Of a stretch of 64,000 nt of DNA, positions 1 to 13,352 are shown one piece after another. Source of the stretch: Pelecanus crispus. Lineage: Eukaryota; Chordata; Aves; Pelecaniformes; Pelecanidae. Made by a program: the position numbers and the translations under genes. A model generated the notes under the pieces. That model was not told the origin of the DNA. It ran no database searches and worked only from the letters and a program-made list of their open reading frames with translations. Numbering within the stretch: the stretch's first letter is position 1; every line of letters begins with the position of its first letter. The stretch lies in assembly GCF_030463565.1 (NCBI RefSeq), contig NC_134662.1, forward strand, positions 3,162,001 through 3,226,000, written 5' to 3'.

Positions 1-98
1 CGGGGAAGGTGCAGCAGTGGCACAATGCGCTGGAGAAGGTCGTCTCTACCATCCTGCACCAAGGACTGCCCGTGGCATCCCAGAGAGCCACATCCTAA

Positions 99-3000
99 AC
101 CAGCTCCACTCTCCCACTCCTCTTCCTAAGGTAGGAGGTGGTTGTAGGCATAAATGCTTCCTCCTCACTTGCGAACACCTCCTAGGGATGTGGTGAATGC
201 TTTCTCCCCAGTTTGCTAAAGCGAAGAATCTGCCTTCTTTCCGATCCAGGGTAAACACAGGCCTGGCATTAACCCTGCTGTGTGTCTGGGACGCCTGCTC
301 CTTGGGTAACCCCTGGCTCCCTCCTCTTCATCTCCCTGTAAAAGCATCACCCTCAGGTTGGGAAATGAAGGAAGACAAATCTCACAGACGTCTGCCTTAT
401 TGCAGCGTGTGAACAGCATCCAGAAACGCCTCCAGACAAGATGATTACTAACAAGGGATTTGGGATCACGTGTATTTATTGCCACAGCAGTGAATGGGAG
501 ACATGTGACCACCAAATCGCTGTGCGGGCTCAGAGGAAGCCAGCCCGGGCTGAGCATCTCCCTTAGGGCTCCGGGACCATCCTCCTGCTCACCTTCCTCA
601 CCTGCTTCAGGCCACGGTCAAGGACAAGACGCCAAGTTAATGGTGCTCCCACCTTGTTCCTCACTTGCCTTCATGCATAGCACCAAAGTGCCTGGTGTTT
701 CTCTTTAAGGCAATATTAAAATGAAAGGAGAAAAGTTATAAGTTATTTCAAAGGTCTTTGCTTCAAAAACATTCAAACCAAATTTACGCACCAAAGCCAT
801 AAATGTTCCTTTTATTGCACACGCAAAATAACCCTCTGCAATATGATTCCTCTAAATTTATGGTTCTTCCAGAGCTATTAATTCAGCCCAGGTCTTTTCT
901 TCTTCCTTCCCCCCTGCCACCTTAAATTGAATAATTCACAAATACTTCACGCTGGAGTGTACTTTATGAGCATTATTATGATCACTTGAATGTGGAAATG
1001 CCTGTGAAGTTATTACAGTAGTTTTAATACACCACAGACTCCCCAGAGGTACAGACAGCAAGGTATAAAGCAACTTCCTCACACACTGGAGGGAAAAGCT
1101 CTCTTGAGAGGCCATTTATTTGGCCAAATAATAAGGATCCTGTAGCCCATATATGTCTCTGAATAGAGTCAATGACATCTGGGGCAAATTTTAATTTGCC
1201 ACACTCCAGCTCAGGAGGGTTACGTGTATCCCTGGCCAGAGCGAGACACTGCTTAGGTCCACAAGCCTTCATACAATTTTCAGACCCAAACCCAGAAAAA
1301 ACCCCAAAAAATTAAAAATGGTCAGAGGTACATCAGCAGGGCCATCATAAACACATTTAGAAGAGCAGGTAACTAACTTACTTGGAGTCCCCAGGCATGC
1401 AGAGAGGCACAGATAAGCTGAATTGCCCTCGTCAGAAAGCAGACACTGTTTTTTCTCTTATCCTTGCACACATCACAGGATGGAACGCTGTTGAAAGCCA
1501 GAAATTAAGAGTCGCAGGGCTGTTTCCCCCAAAGATATAGCTGAAAACCATTTGTTTCTTTAATGGAAAGCGGCAGAACACTACGGCTATTAAACTACAC
1601 CTGGATGGAAATAGACACTCACCAAAAGAAAACGTATTTTCCAGGATCGCTGAGCCATACAGGGCCTTTCCTCAGGGTATCTCAAGGAAGGGGCTTTGCA
1701 CATGCTTCTGGATTCTGCATTTCTCCTCCTCATTCTCCCATGTAAAATGGATCACTGGGGGCAACCATGGCCCAGAAACTGTAAAGCAAAAAATCAGTGG
1801 GAGCATGTTTGAATTCCCTAGAGGTGCTGTAGGACAACACCACCTCCAGCACCCAAAACCAGCTGCCCCATGACCTTCCCCGAGACCACCCAGAAAGAGC
1901 TGCAAAAAGAGCCCACAAGTCCTGCCTGCCTCTGAACCACCACTGCTCCCCAGGAAATCAATTTTTTTGTCTTGTAAAGAACTCCTGCAGTAATTGCCTT
2001 CATATCTCAAAGGTGTCTTACAGGCACAGAGGTGCAAATATTTATCCATACTTGGAATTGCAGACTGAAGCCTAACTAAGTGTTCCCAGACACTTCAGCA
2101 ATTGTTGTTTTAAGACCTGAACCATAGACACCTGGCTGGAATTAATCAGCAGATGTGAACACGGAGGCAGAGCAAAGCCCTTATTAACCCTTCACACATC
2201 AATGTCAAGGTCATGGGGTGTTTCACTGGGGCAGCCTGTACCTAGATCTCAGCTGTCAACAGCTTGGGAATCCCAAAGCAAGAAATGTCCTCCACTGATC
2301 GGGGCGTGAACTGGAAGCAAAATTTTTCATGCTCCTGTCACCACTTGAAGGCTTGCTGTGCTGAGGTGCTCACTTGTGAATAGCAGCAATAATAAATGTT
2401 TATTACTAGATAATAAAACACAAGAGCAAACCGCCTTCTGTATGGGCTCTGTCTAAAATCAGTAGGAGTTTAAGCATCTCTTTAAGGGAAAGCATTCACT
2501 TTGCGCCAGGTGGTTTCAAGTAGTTCACATCATCAACAGCTCCCCATCAAGATCAAAAATCCAAGCCCTTCAGGAGTGATTGAGCACAGACCCACAGCCT
2601 CTCCCATTCCAGCTCCTCTCCAAAGCACTGTTGATCCCTCTCCCGTGGTAGGCAATCAAGCCACATTGTCCCAAGCTCAAGCCTCCAAAAAAATACACAG
2701 CATCAGTGACTTCTCCAAAGCCACTGTCCTGGGAGGGTCAGGACAAGGCCATGCCCCTGTGACTCCAGCCAGGGTGAATTCCCTGGGACCCCCTATACGA
2801 ATGTCTTCACTCTCATCAGTTCCTTTCCCAGAAGGGACAAAAGTCAACGAAGCTAAGGACAAATATTGGCACAATGTTCCTTCTCCCCTACACAGGGGAA
2901 GGAATTGGCCCACAATAAAATGCAACCTGAAATTAGAAGGAAGCTCCTCAGTGGCTGTGGCTTTGGGTACCAGGACAAGCCCAGCTAAACCCAGCTTAGC

Positions 3001-6000
3001 AGAGAGCTACAGCAGAGTGAGGTCCCAAGGCAGGACCCACAAACCATAGCCAAAGACACCTCCTTCATGGTGGAATAGGCTGTGCTTTTATTGTCCAGCT
3101 AAACCTCCCAGCGAGACACCGAAGACAAGGTGCTGTGGAGTTTATCTTAGTGCTAACCCATACAGACCCCAGGTGGGGATGCGGTTGGCGTTGATGAACT
3201 ACATCAAGATGAAAAGAAAGGCAACCTCTGCCCTATTCTGCCGGCCCTTTTCATTGTGAGACATCTGGCAACGGAGAATTCGCCTGCTTTGAAGTGGAGA
3301 CAGATCCAAAAGCTGGGCAGGTGCAAAGCCTTCCTCGGCAGACAATGTGCCACGGAGCTCACCCTGCAAATCCATCATTTGCAGCTTCTTTGGGGTGGGC
3401 ATGAAGGGGGGGGGGGATATTTCTAAGCAGATTATAAACCTTTGCATGAATCCTACCAGTCAATCCATTTGAATCATCTTCCGTCCTCCCCAAAAGTCGT
3501 GAGAGAGATCTGTTTTCTCTGCCGTTGACCCATGACATCCCTTTGCCACTAAGCAATTCTGATTGTGGGACTTAACGCAGAACAAAAAAAACCCAACCTC
3601 ATATTTTAAAGCAGAGGAGAAAAACCTTCCTGGATCTGTCACTGTAGATATTAGCCCATCACCAGCTACAGAAAGCTGCATTCTTGACTGATGTTGGTTT
3701 TCATGGCCTGTTTGCTTGTTTGCTCCAATTTCCCCTCCTCAACAGGAACTGGCAAACTTTAGAGACTGGTTTTTGTAGGCTTGCTGGCAGGCCGGGAGCT
3801 GTTTCATCCAGCCAAGGAGAGGATGAGAATGGGGCAGAATGAGGCTGGGAGGAGGATGCAGGGGACCAAAGGAAGGAGAGAAGCAGAAGAGCAAGGTCAC
3901 TGTAGGGAGAGGGAAGGTCAGAGTTTGAATGAGCGCAAGGGAAGATTTGGAGAGAAATTAAGGAGAACAAGGGGCTGAGTTGAGAAGAGGAAGTCGGTGG
4001 GATGGAGGAAGGGTTGGTCTCAGCCATCCGCCTCCCTTTTTCCCCCTGCACCTGAGCAGGATCAGGCCTTCTCTTTTCATTCAGTGTTGAGGTGGAAACA
4101 GCTTGGGCTTCTAGTTCATCTATAGACCAGGTTTAAGAAACAGCTTCTCTGGTTCACAGCTCAGCCAGCAGCAGAGTCCAACATCAGCTCCCTGGACAGG
4201 AGGCTGATGCCAAAGCAGCAGAAAATAACCCTGTAAACAAGAGGCAAGGAACAAGGTCCTCAGACAGACCGCCACAGCAGGTCAGGCCAAGGGCTCAGTT
4301 TCCCTCACAGCTTCTCTTTAACAGTGACCGTGAGAGGATGCCCAAAGAAATGTAACAAGACAAGCGTATGTGATATTACTCCAAGTCCTCTCCCAGACTC
4401 CAGCTGTTTCCAACTCAGAGGAACTCTTGAGCCAGATGTACTTAGTAACCCTTCAGCAATTTCTCCTACATGCAATTGCCCAGTCTCCTCTTAAGCCCAT
4501 ATAAACTTTTAGCATCCACAGGCTCCTTTGACAACAAGGTCACGAGGCAAGATCCAGCGCTGTCTGTTGACTTTGCTCCCTCCAGCTCTGGAGGACTCCC
4601 CTGCCTGTCGGTGAGGTCAGACAGTATCACATCCTCCGTTCCTCAGACCACGCAACCTTTGAGCAGCTGGCCAGGCCATCAGACGCTGCCTCCCTCTCCA
4701 GCCAGGCACTGGGAAATGAACAAAGATCACAAGAGCCGGAGCCATCCTAGAGAAGTTAAAAAAACAACAAGGAACTTCCAAAATCTGCATCCTGCTGCAC
4801 TTGAACAAAGAAAGTCCCACCCGGCCAAGCAGGTGTGAATGCAGCCAAGGACCAGGATGCTTTTCACCACAGCTACCTCGACACTAAACAATCCGCTCCC
4901 CGAGCCAGGGCCAGCCCCAGTTCAGGGGGAAAAAAAAAGCAGGTTGCTGGACAACACTGGTTACGCCTTTCTGGGTGTTTTTGTACCCAGAGAAGTCAAA
5001 CAGGCAATCAGGGGAGGGAGGATTTGCTGCTGATCCCCAGGGAGGAGGGTGTGCGTGAAATTTTCCTGTTTGAGATGTAAACAAGCCCTGTGGAGCAGGT
5101 CAGGCCACGCGATGCCCTCTTATCACGAGCCATTTCATTTGGCATAAACACCAGCCCCCAGGTCAGGGCCATAATCTCTCCCAGATGCTTTTGACCATGG
5201 GCCTGATCTAAGGCTTCAAACCTGAAGTGGGGGATGAAATAATCCCCGGCCACTGCCTTCTTTCTCTAGCATCTCTTTTCTACACCAAAACATATTTCCC
5301 TGGTGCAGGAGGTTGGGGAATGGTTCCTGCAGGAGATGGCCACGGCTCTCCTCCACACACCATCGGGGCTGTTGCAGCAAGTGCGGAGCAGCCATACGGC
5401 ACTGCAGGCAGTGAGGCTTTGCCCTCATGCAGGGCCTGGGAAGGGAAGGCTGGGCCAGGGGCTGCTGCCCTGAAGAGCTTATTGGGAGGTGGCCACAAGC
5501 CCTCAGCCCATCAGGGAGTTTAACCTGACCTGCCAGTCAAGGTCTCCATTTCCCAGGCTCCATCCCCATCACAGACGAACTTGTCTCACAAAGCCCGTCC
5601 AATGCGACAAGTGTTTATACAGGACTAACGAGTGTCTCCATCCCCAAGGACATCATGGATCGCTCATGCGCCGAGGTCCAGGCACGCATGCTGGTTTTCC
5701 TAGCTGCATTCAGGCTTGCAAAGAGCTGCAGCCCTAAGTGCCCCACTGCAGGGAGCAGCCCAGCGTGCTTTGGGCTACACTGCTTCACACAGGGAACCTG
5801 CACGAGGCAGGGACCACAGGTGCCTCTCCGGAGGGGATGGCTGGTCCAGCAGCAAGGCTCTCGGCTCCAGCGCAAGGACCGTGCGCCATCCTCCCAGCCG
5901 GGCTCTCTGCAGGACTGCCCACCAGATCAGCGAGCAACCACACAATGCTTGTCTTCATGGTTTAGCCATGCAAACCATCTCCTGAGAAAAAAAAAGCACC

Positions 6001-7904
6001 ATTTTCCCATTTAAGTGCCTTAAATATACCAGGATTTGAGTAGGAAAACACCAGCCTCTCCCCAAGGCCTCTCTTTATGCCACACCACAAATAATCTGGT
6101 GCAACTCTCTCCACCTCTCCAAGGAGCCCTGGCTCTGCTGGATTTGCCTCCCTGAGCCTCTCTGGAGAGGTTCAATAGCCGCACAAAGCGACGGGGCCCG
6201 TCAGCAAAGGGCTGCGATGCTGGGTTTGGGCCATGCATTCCTGACAGCCACCTCTGCCCATGCAGGGGCTCCTTCCAGTTCCTTCCTTGGGGCCCCATAA
6301 CCTGGCAGCCTCCTCGGAGCAGACGTGCATTACCCCCGTCCCACACAGCCCGGGCCGTGCTCCGCCACAGGGCACTGCCTTCGGATGAGGAATCTGTGGC
6401 CAGGGAGGCACTGGCCTCTCCCCTGCACGTCCCCACTGCCATGGTCAGAGGCGGGTGGGACCCAGGGGTGCCATTCCCCCCAGCTTGGCCCCAGCAATGT
6501 CAGTCAAGACATCAGCTTCATAGGAGAGGAGGAAGGGTGCTACCAGCGTGGTCTCAGCTAGGAATTGTGATGCCTTTGGTTTCCAGAAACATTTGGGCAC
6601 TTACCTCCCTTATCCCTTGGGAGATGCATAACTTTACCAGTGCGGTTAGTGCCCACCTAAATGGATTCTTCCTTCTCCACACAGCTCTCTTTATGCCCTC
6701 GGCAGCTCCTGGGATTCACAGTCACTCATGCCTCTGGATTTCATGCAGATCTGGGCTTTGCAAGAGCACGTAGCAGCACCAATGTCCTGCAAAAACCAGA
6801 GCACAGGAGGCAGCAGTTAAGAGGAGAGGCAGAGGCTCCCACTGCTGCAGAGCCTGCACCCAACACGCTCTGGTCCACCACAGGTCCTGTCCCCTCAAAC
6901 CCAATCCTTAGCAGTACCTGGTCCCCCCACACCTGAAAAGCCCTGAGGCAAAGGCCCTGATGCTGCAGGGATGGGCAGAGATCCTCAGGGCAGTGGGAGG
7001 TGCATCACAGCACACCAACTTATTTCACACCGGTGCCCAAGCAGGCTGTCGCTGGTAACGACTTCCAGCGCTGCCGCCCCCAGACCAGGAACTGCAGCAG
7101 TTGCCCTATAAAAACCTCAACTGGAGAAGATAAACCTCCCAAGAAGAACTGGAACACGCTGCAAGGAGAGGGTGTAGGGGTTTCCATATGTTTATTCCAC
7201 GGTCTCCAGCTCTGCCAAGACCGAGCTGAGCTCGATAGCGTCGAGCGCAGAGTACGGCCATGCCCATGTCGAGACTGACCTGCCCCACACACGTCCAAGT
7301 CCTCCCCACGCCCAGGCAAAGGAGAATTCAGATCTACGACGACTACTGTCATTCAACAGGAATGAGCCCGATCCAATCCCACATTTCAAAGACCTACCAG
7401 ATCCCAACGTCATCCCTCTTCTTGGATTCCTAGAGGTGAAGCCTAGACCTGTGCAAACAGCTGGTCAATCCTTCAAAGATCAAATTAAAAAATTAGGAAG
7501 AGGAAATTTTTTTCTCTTTAGGTGAACCCAGAATGAAACCTTCCTATTTGACACAGCAAAACTTTTTTTTTCCTTAAGCGGAGACAAGGAAAACGTTTTG
7601 TTCTCCCCAAAATAAAATGTTTCTGTTTTCAAATGCATGTTTGAAGGCACTTGTGGTGCCCCACTTTTTTAATTAAAGGCAGGCAAATTTCAAATGGAGA
7701 ATGTCACAGTGTAATAAAAAGTTGAAGTGTTTAATTTCAAGCATATCTTAAATAAAGCCTGCAGCTTTTCATCCCAAAAATACTATTTTTTTTTTTTCAC
7801 TTCAAACTTTGGTTCAAGTTGTAAATAATTTCAAAGGAACCAAAATAACTTTTATTTTCCCTACAAAAAAATGTTTTATCTTAATTTCAGCCAGGCTAGC
7901 TTAA
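99..7904. other. Upstream non-coding region
   Basis: No convincing exon or RNA gene was recognised here. The open frames are short, scattered and unlike any family I know. An ATTAAA-type signal near 714 could end a transcript entering from the left edge. Low-complexity tracts include a G run near 3408-3416 and A/T runs near 7560 and 7790. In human the neighbour on this side is ZFR2, but I found no ZFR2-like exon, so its bird counterpart, if present, lies left of the window or has exons I could not recognise. Confidence 0.5.
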
Positions 7905-8215
7905 AGTGATTGGAGCCAGACTCTTCTCAGTGGTGCCCAGTAAATGGACAAGAAGCAAGGGCCGCGAGTTGAAATACAGGAAATTCCCTTTAAACAGAAG
8001 AGAATTTTTTTTTTTTTCTTTTACTGTAAGGGTGGTCAAATGCTGGAGCAGGTTGTGCAGAGCAGTTGTGGCGTCTCCATCGTTGGAGATAATCAAAACC
8101 CGACTGGACACAGCCCTGAGCAACCCCCTCTGGCTGCTCCTGCTTTGAGCAGGGGGTTGGATTAGATGATCTCCAGAGGTGCCTTCCAGCCTCAACCATC
8201 CTTATTATGTGTGAT
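7905..8215 (+). repeat. CR1 LINE 3' fragment, old copy
   Basis: This is the 3' part of a chicken-repeat-1 non-LTR retrotransposon in plus orientation. It has the usual order of CR1 phrases: a segment beginning GGAGCCAGACTCTTCTCAGTG, a T-rich stretch at about 8007-8020, a segment like GGTTGTGCAGAGCAGTTGTG, and the end GATCTCCAGAGGTGCCTTCC before a decayed TGTGATTTTAT tail. Many substitutions from the usual avian form suggest an old insertion. It is 5'-truncated, as most CR1 copies are, and carries no reverse transcriptase. Confidence 0.85.
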
Positions 8216-8222
8216 TTTATCA

Positions 8223-9464
8223 CGAACTTGGAAAGGAAGCATCCAGGCCCTGCGGTATCCTCCCTGGGGATTCCCAGGGATGCACCAGCCTCATTAAACC
8301 ACCACGAGCTGCAGCATCACCAGCCCTGCCGACTCCGAGTCTCGCACAGAGCTTCGTGGTATTGTCAAGCTCCAGTTCCTGGGATTTTGCAATTGAGTGT
8401 TTAAAATAAAATGCGCGTTTCTTACCCTCATAAATGAAAACCTGTAGCCTCTGCCTGACTTGTAAGGGGGAAAATAGAAGGCAGATTTGTAAAAGAGAAA
8501 CCCGCAGGCATTTAAAAGGAGCCATCCTGTGAGCAGCCAGTCTGAACAAGCCAGGTTTCTGCAGACCATACACCTCCTGCTTGGATCCTCAGGTGTCCAG
8601 TAAGGTGTAAACCCCGAAAAGCTTCTCCCAGAGTTGGGTATTCAAAATGTCCTGTGCCTATGTGGATTCTCTGGAGTTTAGTAAGAGGTTTAGCTCGTGC
8701 TGGAGCGTTGCACTCATTAGGGTACTCATCCTTTCCCAGTCACCGCGTAAGACCTGGATAGCCCCGCAAGCTTGAGCCCACTGTCAGCGTGCACCGAAAC
8801 CGGCCACCATCAGCACCCAGTGTTTGCTGGGCACCATCAGCTGGGTCACCACCATGCAACAGCCTTAATAAAACTGCCAGTGACTTCATGAAAATTTGGG
8901 AAGTGCCCAAGCTTGTCAAAAGGGGGTAGAAAGAAGAGTAAACAGGCTATGGATATTTCTGATTCGGGCTTTTGGAGAGTGTCAGGGTCTGTCGTCATCT
9001 CCACCTAAAGACCTCTGATGCGGCCAGGAAACAGGACCGTGAATGGAGATCTTTGAGTATGGAAATCCCAGACCCCATTCATCCCCAGGACCTCCCTCTC
9101 TGGGATGCTCTGCCAGATGCAAACATTATAATGTCCTGGCCATTAAGACATTAAACGCCTTAAATTTCAACAAGACTCCTAGAAACCCCACAGACCTTGC
9201 AAATGTGCAGCACAGGAACAAGCCACAGCCCTGCGGTGCACCAGCCCACTGCAGTGAGCTCTCGGCTCCAGCAGCCTGTCCTGTGCAGCGTTTGGGGAAG
9301 GTTTGAGTTTCACTGCCAGTAACGTCCCACATCCCCAGTTTGCCCAGTGAGAACCTCTCATCACTTTCCTTTGCGTGGGTCCTTGGGCCAGCAGCAGGAC
9401 CTTGTCAATACTGGCTTTTGGAAAAAGTGTTTCAAGCCATCTTTAAAGAGCCGACAGACTTAGG
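8223..9464. other. Intergenic stretch between two CR1 copies
   Basis: I see no exon, RNA gene or clear repeat in this stretch. Composition is mixed and the open frames are short. Confidence 0.4.
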
Positions 9465-10110
9465 CTGGGTACAAGAAGGACACTGAGTTGCTGGAGTGCG
9501 TCCAGCGAAGGGCAACGAAGCTGGGGAAGGGTCTGAAGCACAGGTCTTATGAGGAGCAGCTGAGGGAGCTGGGGGTGTTCAGCCTGGAGAAGAGGAGGCT
9601 GAGGGGAGACCTTAGTGCTCTCTGCAACTGCCTGACAGGAGGGGGCAGTGAGGTGGGTGTTGGGCTCTTCTCCCAAGTAGTTAGCGATAGGATGAGAGGA
9701 AATGGGCTCAAGCTGCACCAGGGGAGGTTTAACTGGATATTAGGAAAAATTTCTTCACTGAAAGAGTGGTCAAGCATTGGAACAGGCTGCCCAGAGAGCT
9801 GGTGGAGTCACCATCCCTGGAGGGGTTCAAAAAACGGGCAGATGTGGCACTTTGGGACATGGTTTAGTGGGCATGGGGGTGTTGGGTTGATGGTTGGACT
9901 GATGATCGTAGAGATCCTTTCCAACCTTAATAATTCCTAGTTTTTATTTTCATTAAAAAATAATCCAGCCACCAAGCCAGGAAACATGAAATTAATTATT
10001 ACTCTCCCCTTAATTGGTTTAGCGGTGGACTTGGTAGTGTTAGGTTAATGGTTGGACTGGATGATCTTAAAGGACTTTTCCAACCTAAACGATTCTATGA
10101 TTTCTGCTTT
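9465..10110 (+). repeat. CR1 LINE fragment with compound double 3' tail
   Basis: The body (about 9465-9940) is a 5'-truncated CR1 ending in the standard avian motif GATCCTTTCCAACCTTAATA. It is followed by an AT-rich spacer of roughly 75-80 bp (about 9941-10018) containing CCAGCCACCAAGCCAGGAAA, then by a second CR1-type 3' end (about 10019-10108) finishing CCTAAACGATTCTATGATT. The same body-spacer-tail order occurs reverse-complemented at 56382-56960 and again at 62916-63352. The unit therefore looks like a replicating subfamily and not a chance nested insertion. Reading frames are broken and it is not active. Confidence 0.85.
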
Positions 10111-13100
10111 CCCCTTTGGAGAGAGCCACCGGGACACTTCCACCCCCCAGCCCCAGCCATGTCCTGGAGCAAAGTGACCTCTACAGCCCGTTTCGTGCAT
10201 CTCCCATCGCAGCCACAAGCGAGATTCGGGCGGGATCCACCGCCCTCCCGTGGCAGGCTCCAAAACAGGTTTCCGTCTTTGACTTCCACCCAGTGTACAA
10301 GAAACAGCTGGATTTGCTGTAATAACAACACTACCGGCGTTTTTGAACAAGCCAATAATTTCCATCACAGGTTCGTACAGGTAGGAAAGTAATCTAGAGC
10401 CTCTGGGTTGCTTGCAGAAAGTCCCCATGGGCACAAGCTCTCACTGCCTAAAAATGAGCATCAAATTCGGGGAAATAAAAGGAAGATGCTCATGTGGCAG
10501 TCAGTGTCTTTCCAAAAGTGACATACCATCCTTTTCTCCCCGTCATGTGAGTATTTGGATCACAGATTGAAAAAACACGCTATCAAGTAACACAAAACCA
10601 TGCTATCCGAGGTGAGAGGAGCATGTGGAGATATGGGAGAGACTGGAACAGGGTAAAAAAAAAAAGCTGCTTGGGAAAATACCCAGCACGAGGAAGGATC
10701 CTGTCCTGCACAACATATTCCCTTGCCTTGCTATTGCCTCCTCCAAATCAGCAGGACTCTGCAGGAGCTGGGCTCAGCACAGGAGAATTACCAGAGGAAT
10801 TGCAGTGCTGGAAAATGAGCTTGGTGCGGTGTTCACTTTATACATCCCAGCATACCTGAAGAAAATGGAGTCCCAACAAAACCAGTTGGCCTGGCAAGCA
10901 GAGATGGGCTAACTCAACCCATCAGTATGTGCTCAATGAAATACCTCCGGGAGCAGATGGATGGGGTTTGGAAAAAGTACACTTGCTCCAAGTCCTGGGA
11001 CTGCAGCCAGTAGATGGCATTCATATGCTATTATATGCATACGTCTGCTCTCATATGCTATCAGGCTTAAACTGCCTTGGAAAACACGAGAAAAGCAGTT
11101 TTCATATAAAAATGAAGGTAAAAGGCAAATATTCACCTTAGCCGGAGATGACCCTGTGGACTTTGACAATTAACTTTGGAGCCATCAAGTGTTACAGACT
11201 TCCAGGCATCTCTTTCTGTTCCCCTGGATCCTCCATCTGCTTCCTATGCCTTAAAGAAATATAATGCATCTCTAAAGCATCTGTGAGTATCTTGTGTATC
11301 CTGGACCACAGGGATGCCCGGAACGTGAGATGTGAGTGAGGGATACCCCACCATCCCTCCGAGGTCTGACCCAGGATCTACCAGGCCAACCACGCAACGC
11401 AGCTAGGAACTGCCAGCATTTGGCTAGCACTGATGTGTGTCACTTTCTTTACAGTGACATCCACTGGATTGAGAGAATATTGTCCTCGGCACCTCATCCT
11501 GCAGGAGCCACTCGTCCTAAGAGAACAACAATGTCCACGTGGAGCTACACCACTTGTGTTTGCAAGGGCTAGAAACCAACCGTCCCCCTGCTGAGGCACC
11601 AAAGGTCCCGGTTCCCAACACGTGGGACGTGAGCACCCAGCAGGGACGCATGGTTACAGGAGAAGGATGGAATGGGTGAGGTGATGGGAGAGGCACGGTG
11701 TGTCCTAGGTGGGCAGCCAGGGAATGTGCCAGAGCAGGGCCTTGTCAGACTGTGACTTTACCTGCAGCACAGCACATCAGCCCTTCTCCCGAGCCTGCAG
11801 ACCTCGGCTGGGACCGCTGGAGAGCCCCAGCACCGTGCGGTGACAGCATGAGAGGGCTGCCTGAGAGCCAGGACCAAGACAGGACTCCTCTTCTTACCAT
11901 ACCAGAAAAAGAGGTGCAATAGGTAGACTCCTGCTTCCACCACACAGCACTCCTCCATCTCCCCACCATGCCCTGATCTCCAGATCACTGCAGCCCCTCT
12001 GCCCACTGAATAGCCCTGGAAAAAAAAAATCACATGGATCATTAGCAAGTGGTAACAGGAAAATCCCAGGGCAGCAGGCACAGGCACTTCACAGGCCTGC
12101 TCTATCAGTTGATATAATAAAAAGAGACGTCCTCTCTCAGACCATTTCTGCCGAGACTCAGGAGACAAACCCTTTGCTGGGGTGTCACTACTAAAGCTAG
12201 AGCTACCTTCATCTTTGTACAGCACCAAGCACGTGGGCTGCACGATGCAAACACCCCCCCCCCGTGTTTGATCCCCCCCATCCTTGACAGCAGACATCAT
12301 CAAACTAACCCTGCCTCTGCCAGCAGCTGGCTTGAGGCTTTGGCCCGAGTTGGAGGGAAGGCTGTTTGCTGAGACCCAGGAACCAGAAGGCAGAGATGTG
12401 AGCCCAAGTCTGGAGCAGGTGAAAATCACTGCTTCTTTTCACTTTTAGATTTGCAAAGGTCTCGGGCTCTAATGCAGTTACAGACATCCTGGAAGCAAGG
12501 AAGAGGGGTTGATCCCCCAGCATGAGGAGGACTGTCTGTCGGGTCTGTCTGTACAGCCCCTGGCATCAGAAGCAAGACCAGTGCCTGATGTTTAGGTACA
12601 AATCAGCTTTGCGTGTGCAAGGCAAGATGGCCCATTAAATCCTGCATCCTACCACACGCTGAGGCCACCTTTTACTTTCTCAGCGAATGATGCACTGTAT
12701 TAAAAAGCCCTCCCCTTCCCACCCACCCCTCCCCAGCTCCCACGCCTCCTCTAGGACCAGATCCTGCTGGATGACGGGCATCCCTCCCTCCCACTGAAAG
12801 CGGCACGGAGACGGTGTGCTCAGCCCCTGGCAGCATCATTCATCTGGAGGAAGAGTGTGGGGAGATATTTGGTACCTGGCAGCCAATTGGAGGAGAGGCG
12901 ACACCGAAAGGGGGGTGCTTTCAGCTCCTCTCTCCACCCATCCTCCATAACACCCCCCTCCCTGTCACCATCGCCACCATCATCCTCCTCAGGCACAAAA
13001 GCAGTGCAATTAGCTGACTTAAGAGAGCTGAGGCTTAGCCAGCTGCAAGCGGAAAATAATAATAAAAATACCTTGGAGGGGAGGGAGGCAGCAGAGGAAG

Positions 13101-13185
13101 CAGCAGCCATGGAAGAATACAACTAACTGCCCTCAATTCCCCCCCTCCCAACAAAATCCATATCACAAAGCAACGACTGCTGTGA
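10111..13185. other. Non-coding region upstream of ATCAY
   Basis: No exons were recognised. From about 12700 the sequence becomes C-rich and purine/pyrimidine skewed, with AG-rich stretches near 13080-13110. This may be the distal promoter of ATCAY. A C run lies near 12251-12261. Confidence 0.35.
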
Positions 13186-13352
13186 GAAAGGCCGACCTAG
13201 ATGCATCCCCACACTCCTCCGCTGAGAAAGCCGCACACATCTGCATCCGGATCCAGGCGCTGGACCTCCTGAGCAGCTCGTCTCCGTCGGGAGGAATGTC
13301 TAGCTGGGATACAGGCAGGATCCTCTTTGTTCCTCATTAGCCACAAGCATCG
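13186..13352 (+). other. ATCAY: Possible non-coding first exon of ATCAY (end inferred)
   Basis: A strong splice donor, CATCG|GTGAGTAC, follows position 13352 and could end a 5' UTR exon that splices to the acceptor at 15185. The start given is arbitrary and no TATA box was found. In mammals the first ATCAY exon is non-coding, so one is expected somewhere upstream of 15186. This is the best donor I noticed, but it is not proven. RNA evidence could place the exon elsewhere. Confidence 0.25.

Noticed and set aside
9465-10110. Open frames in the CR1 copies as possible genes
   Set aside because: They are short remnants of the CR1 3' region and are repeated at the other CR1 sites.
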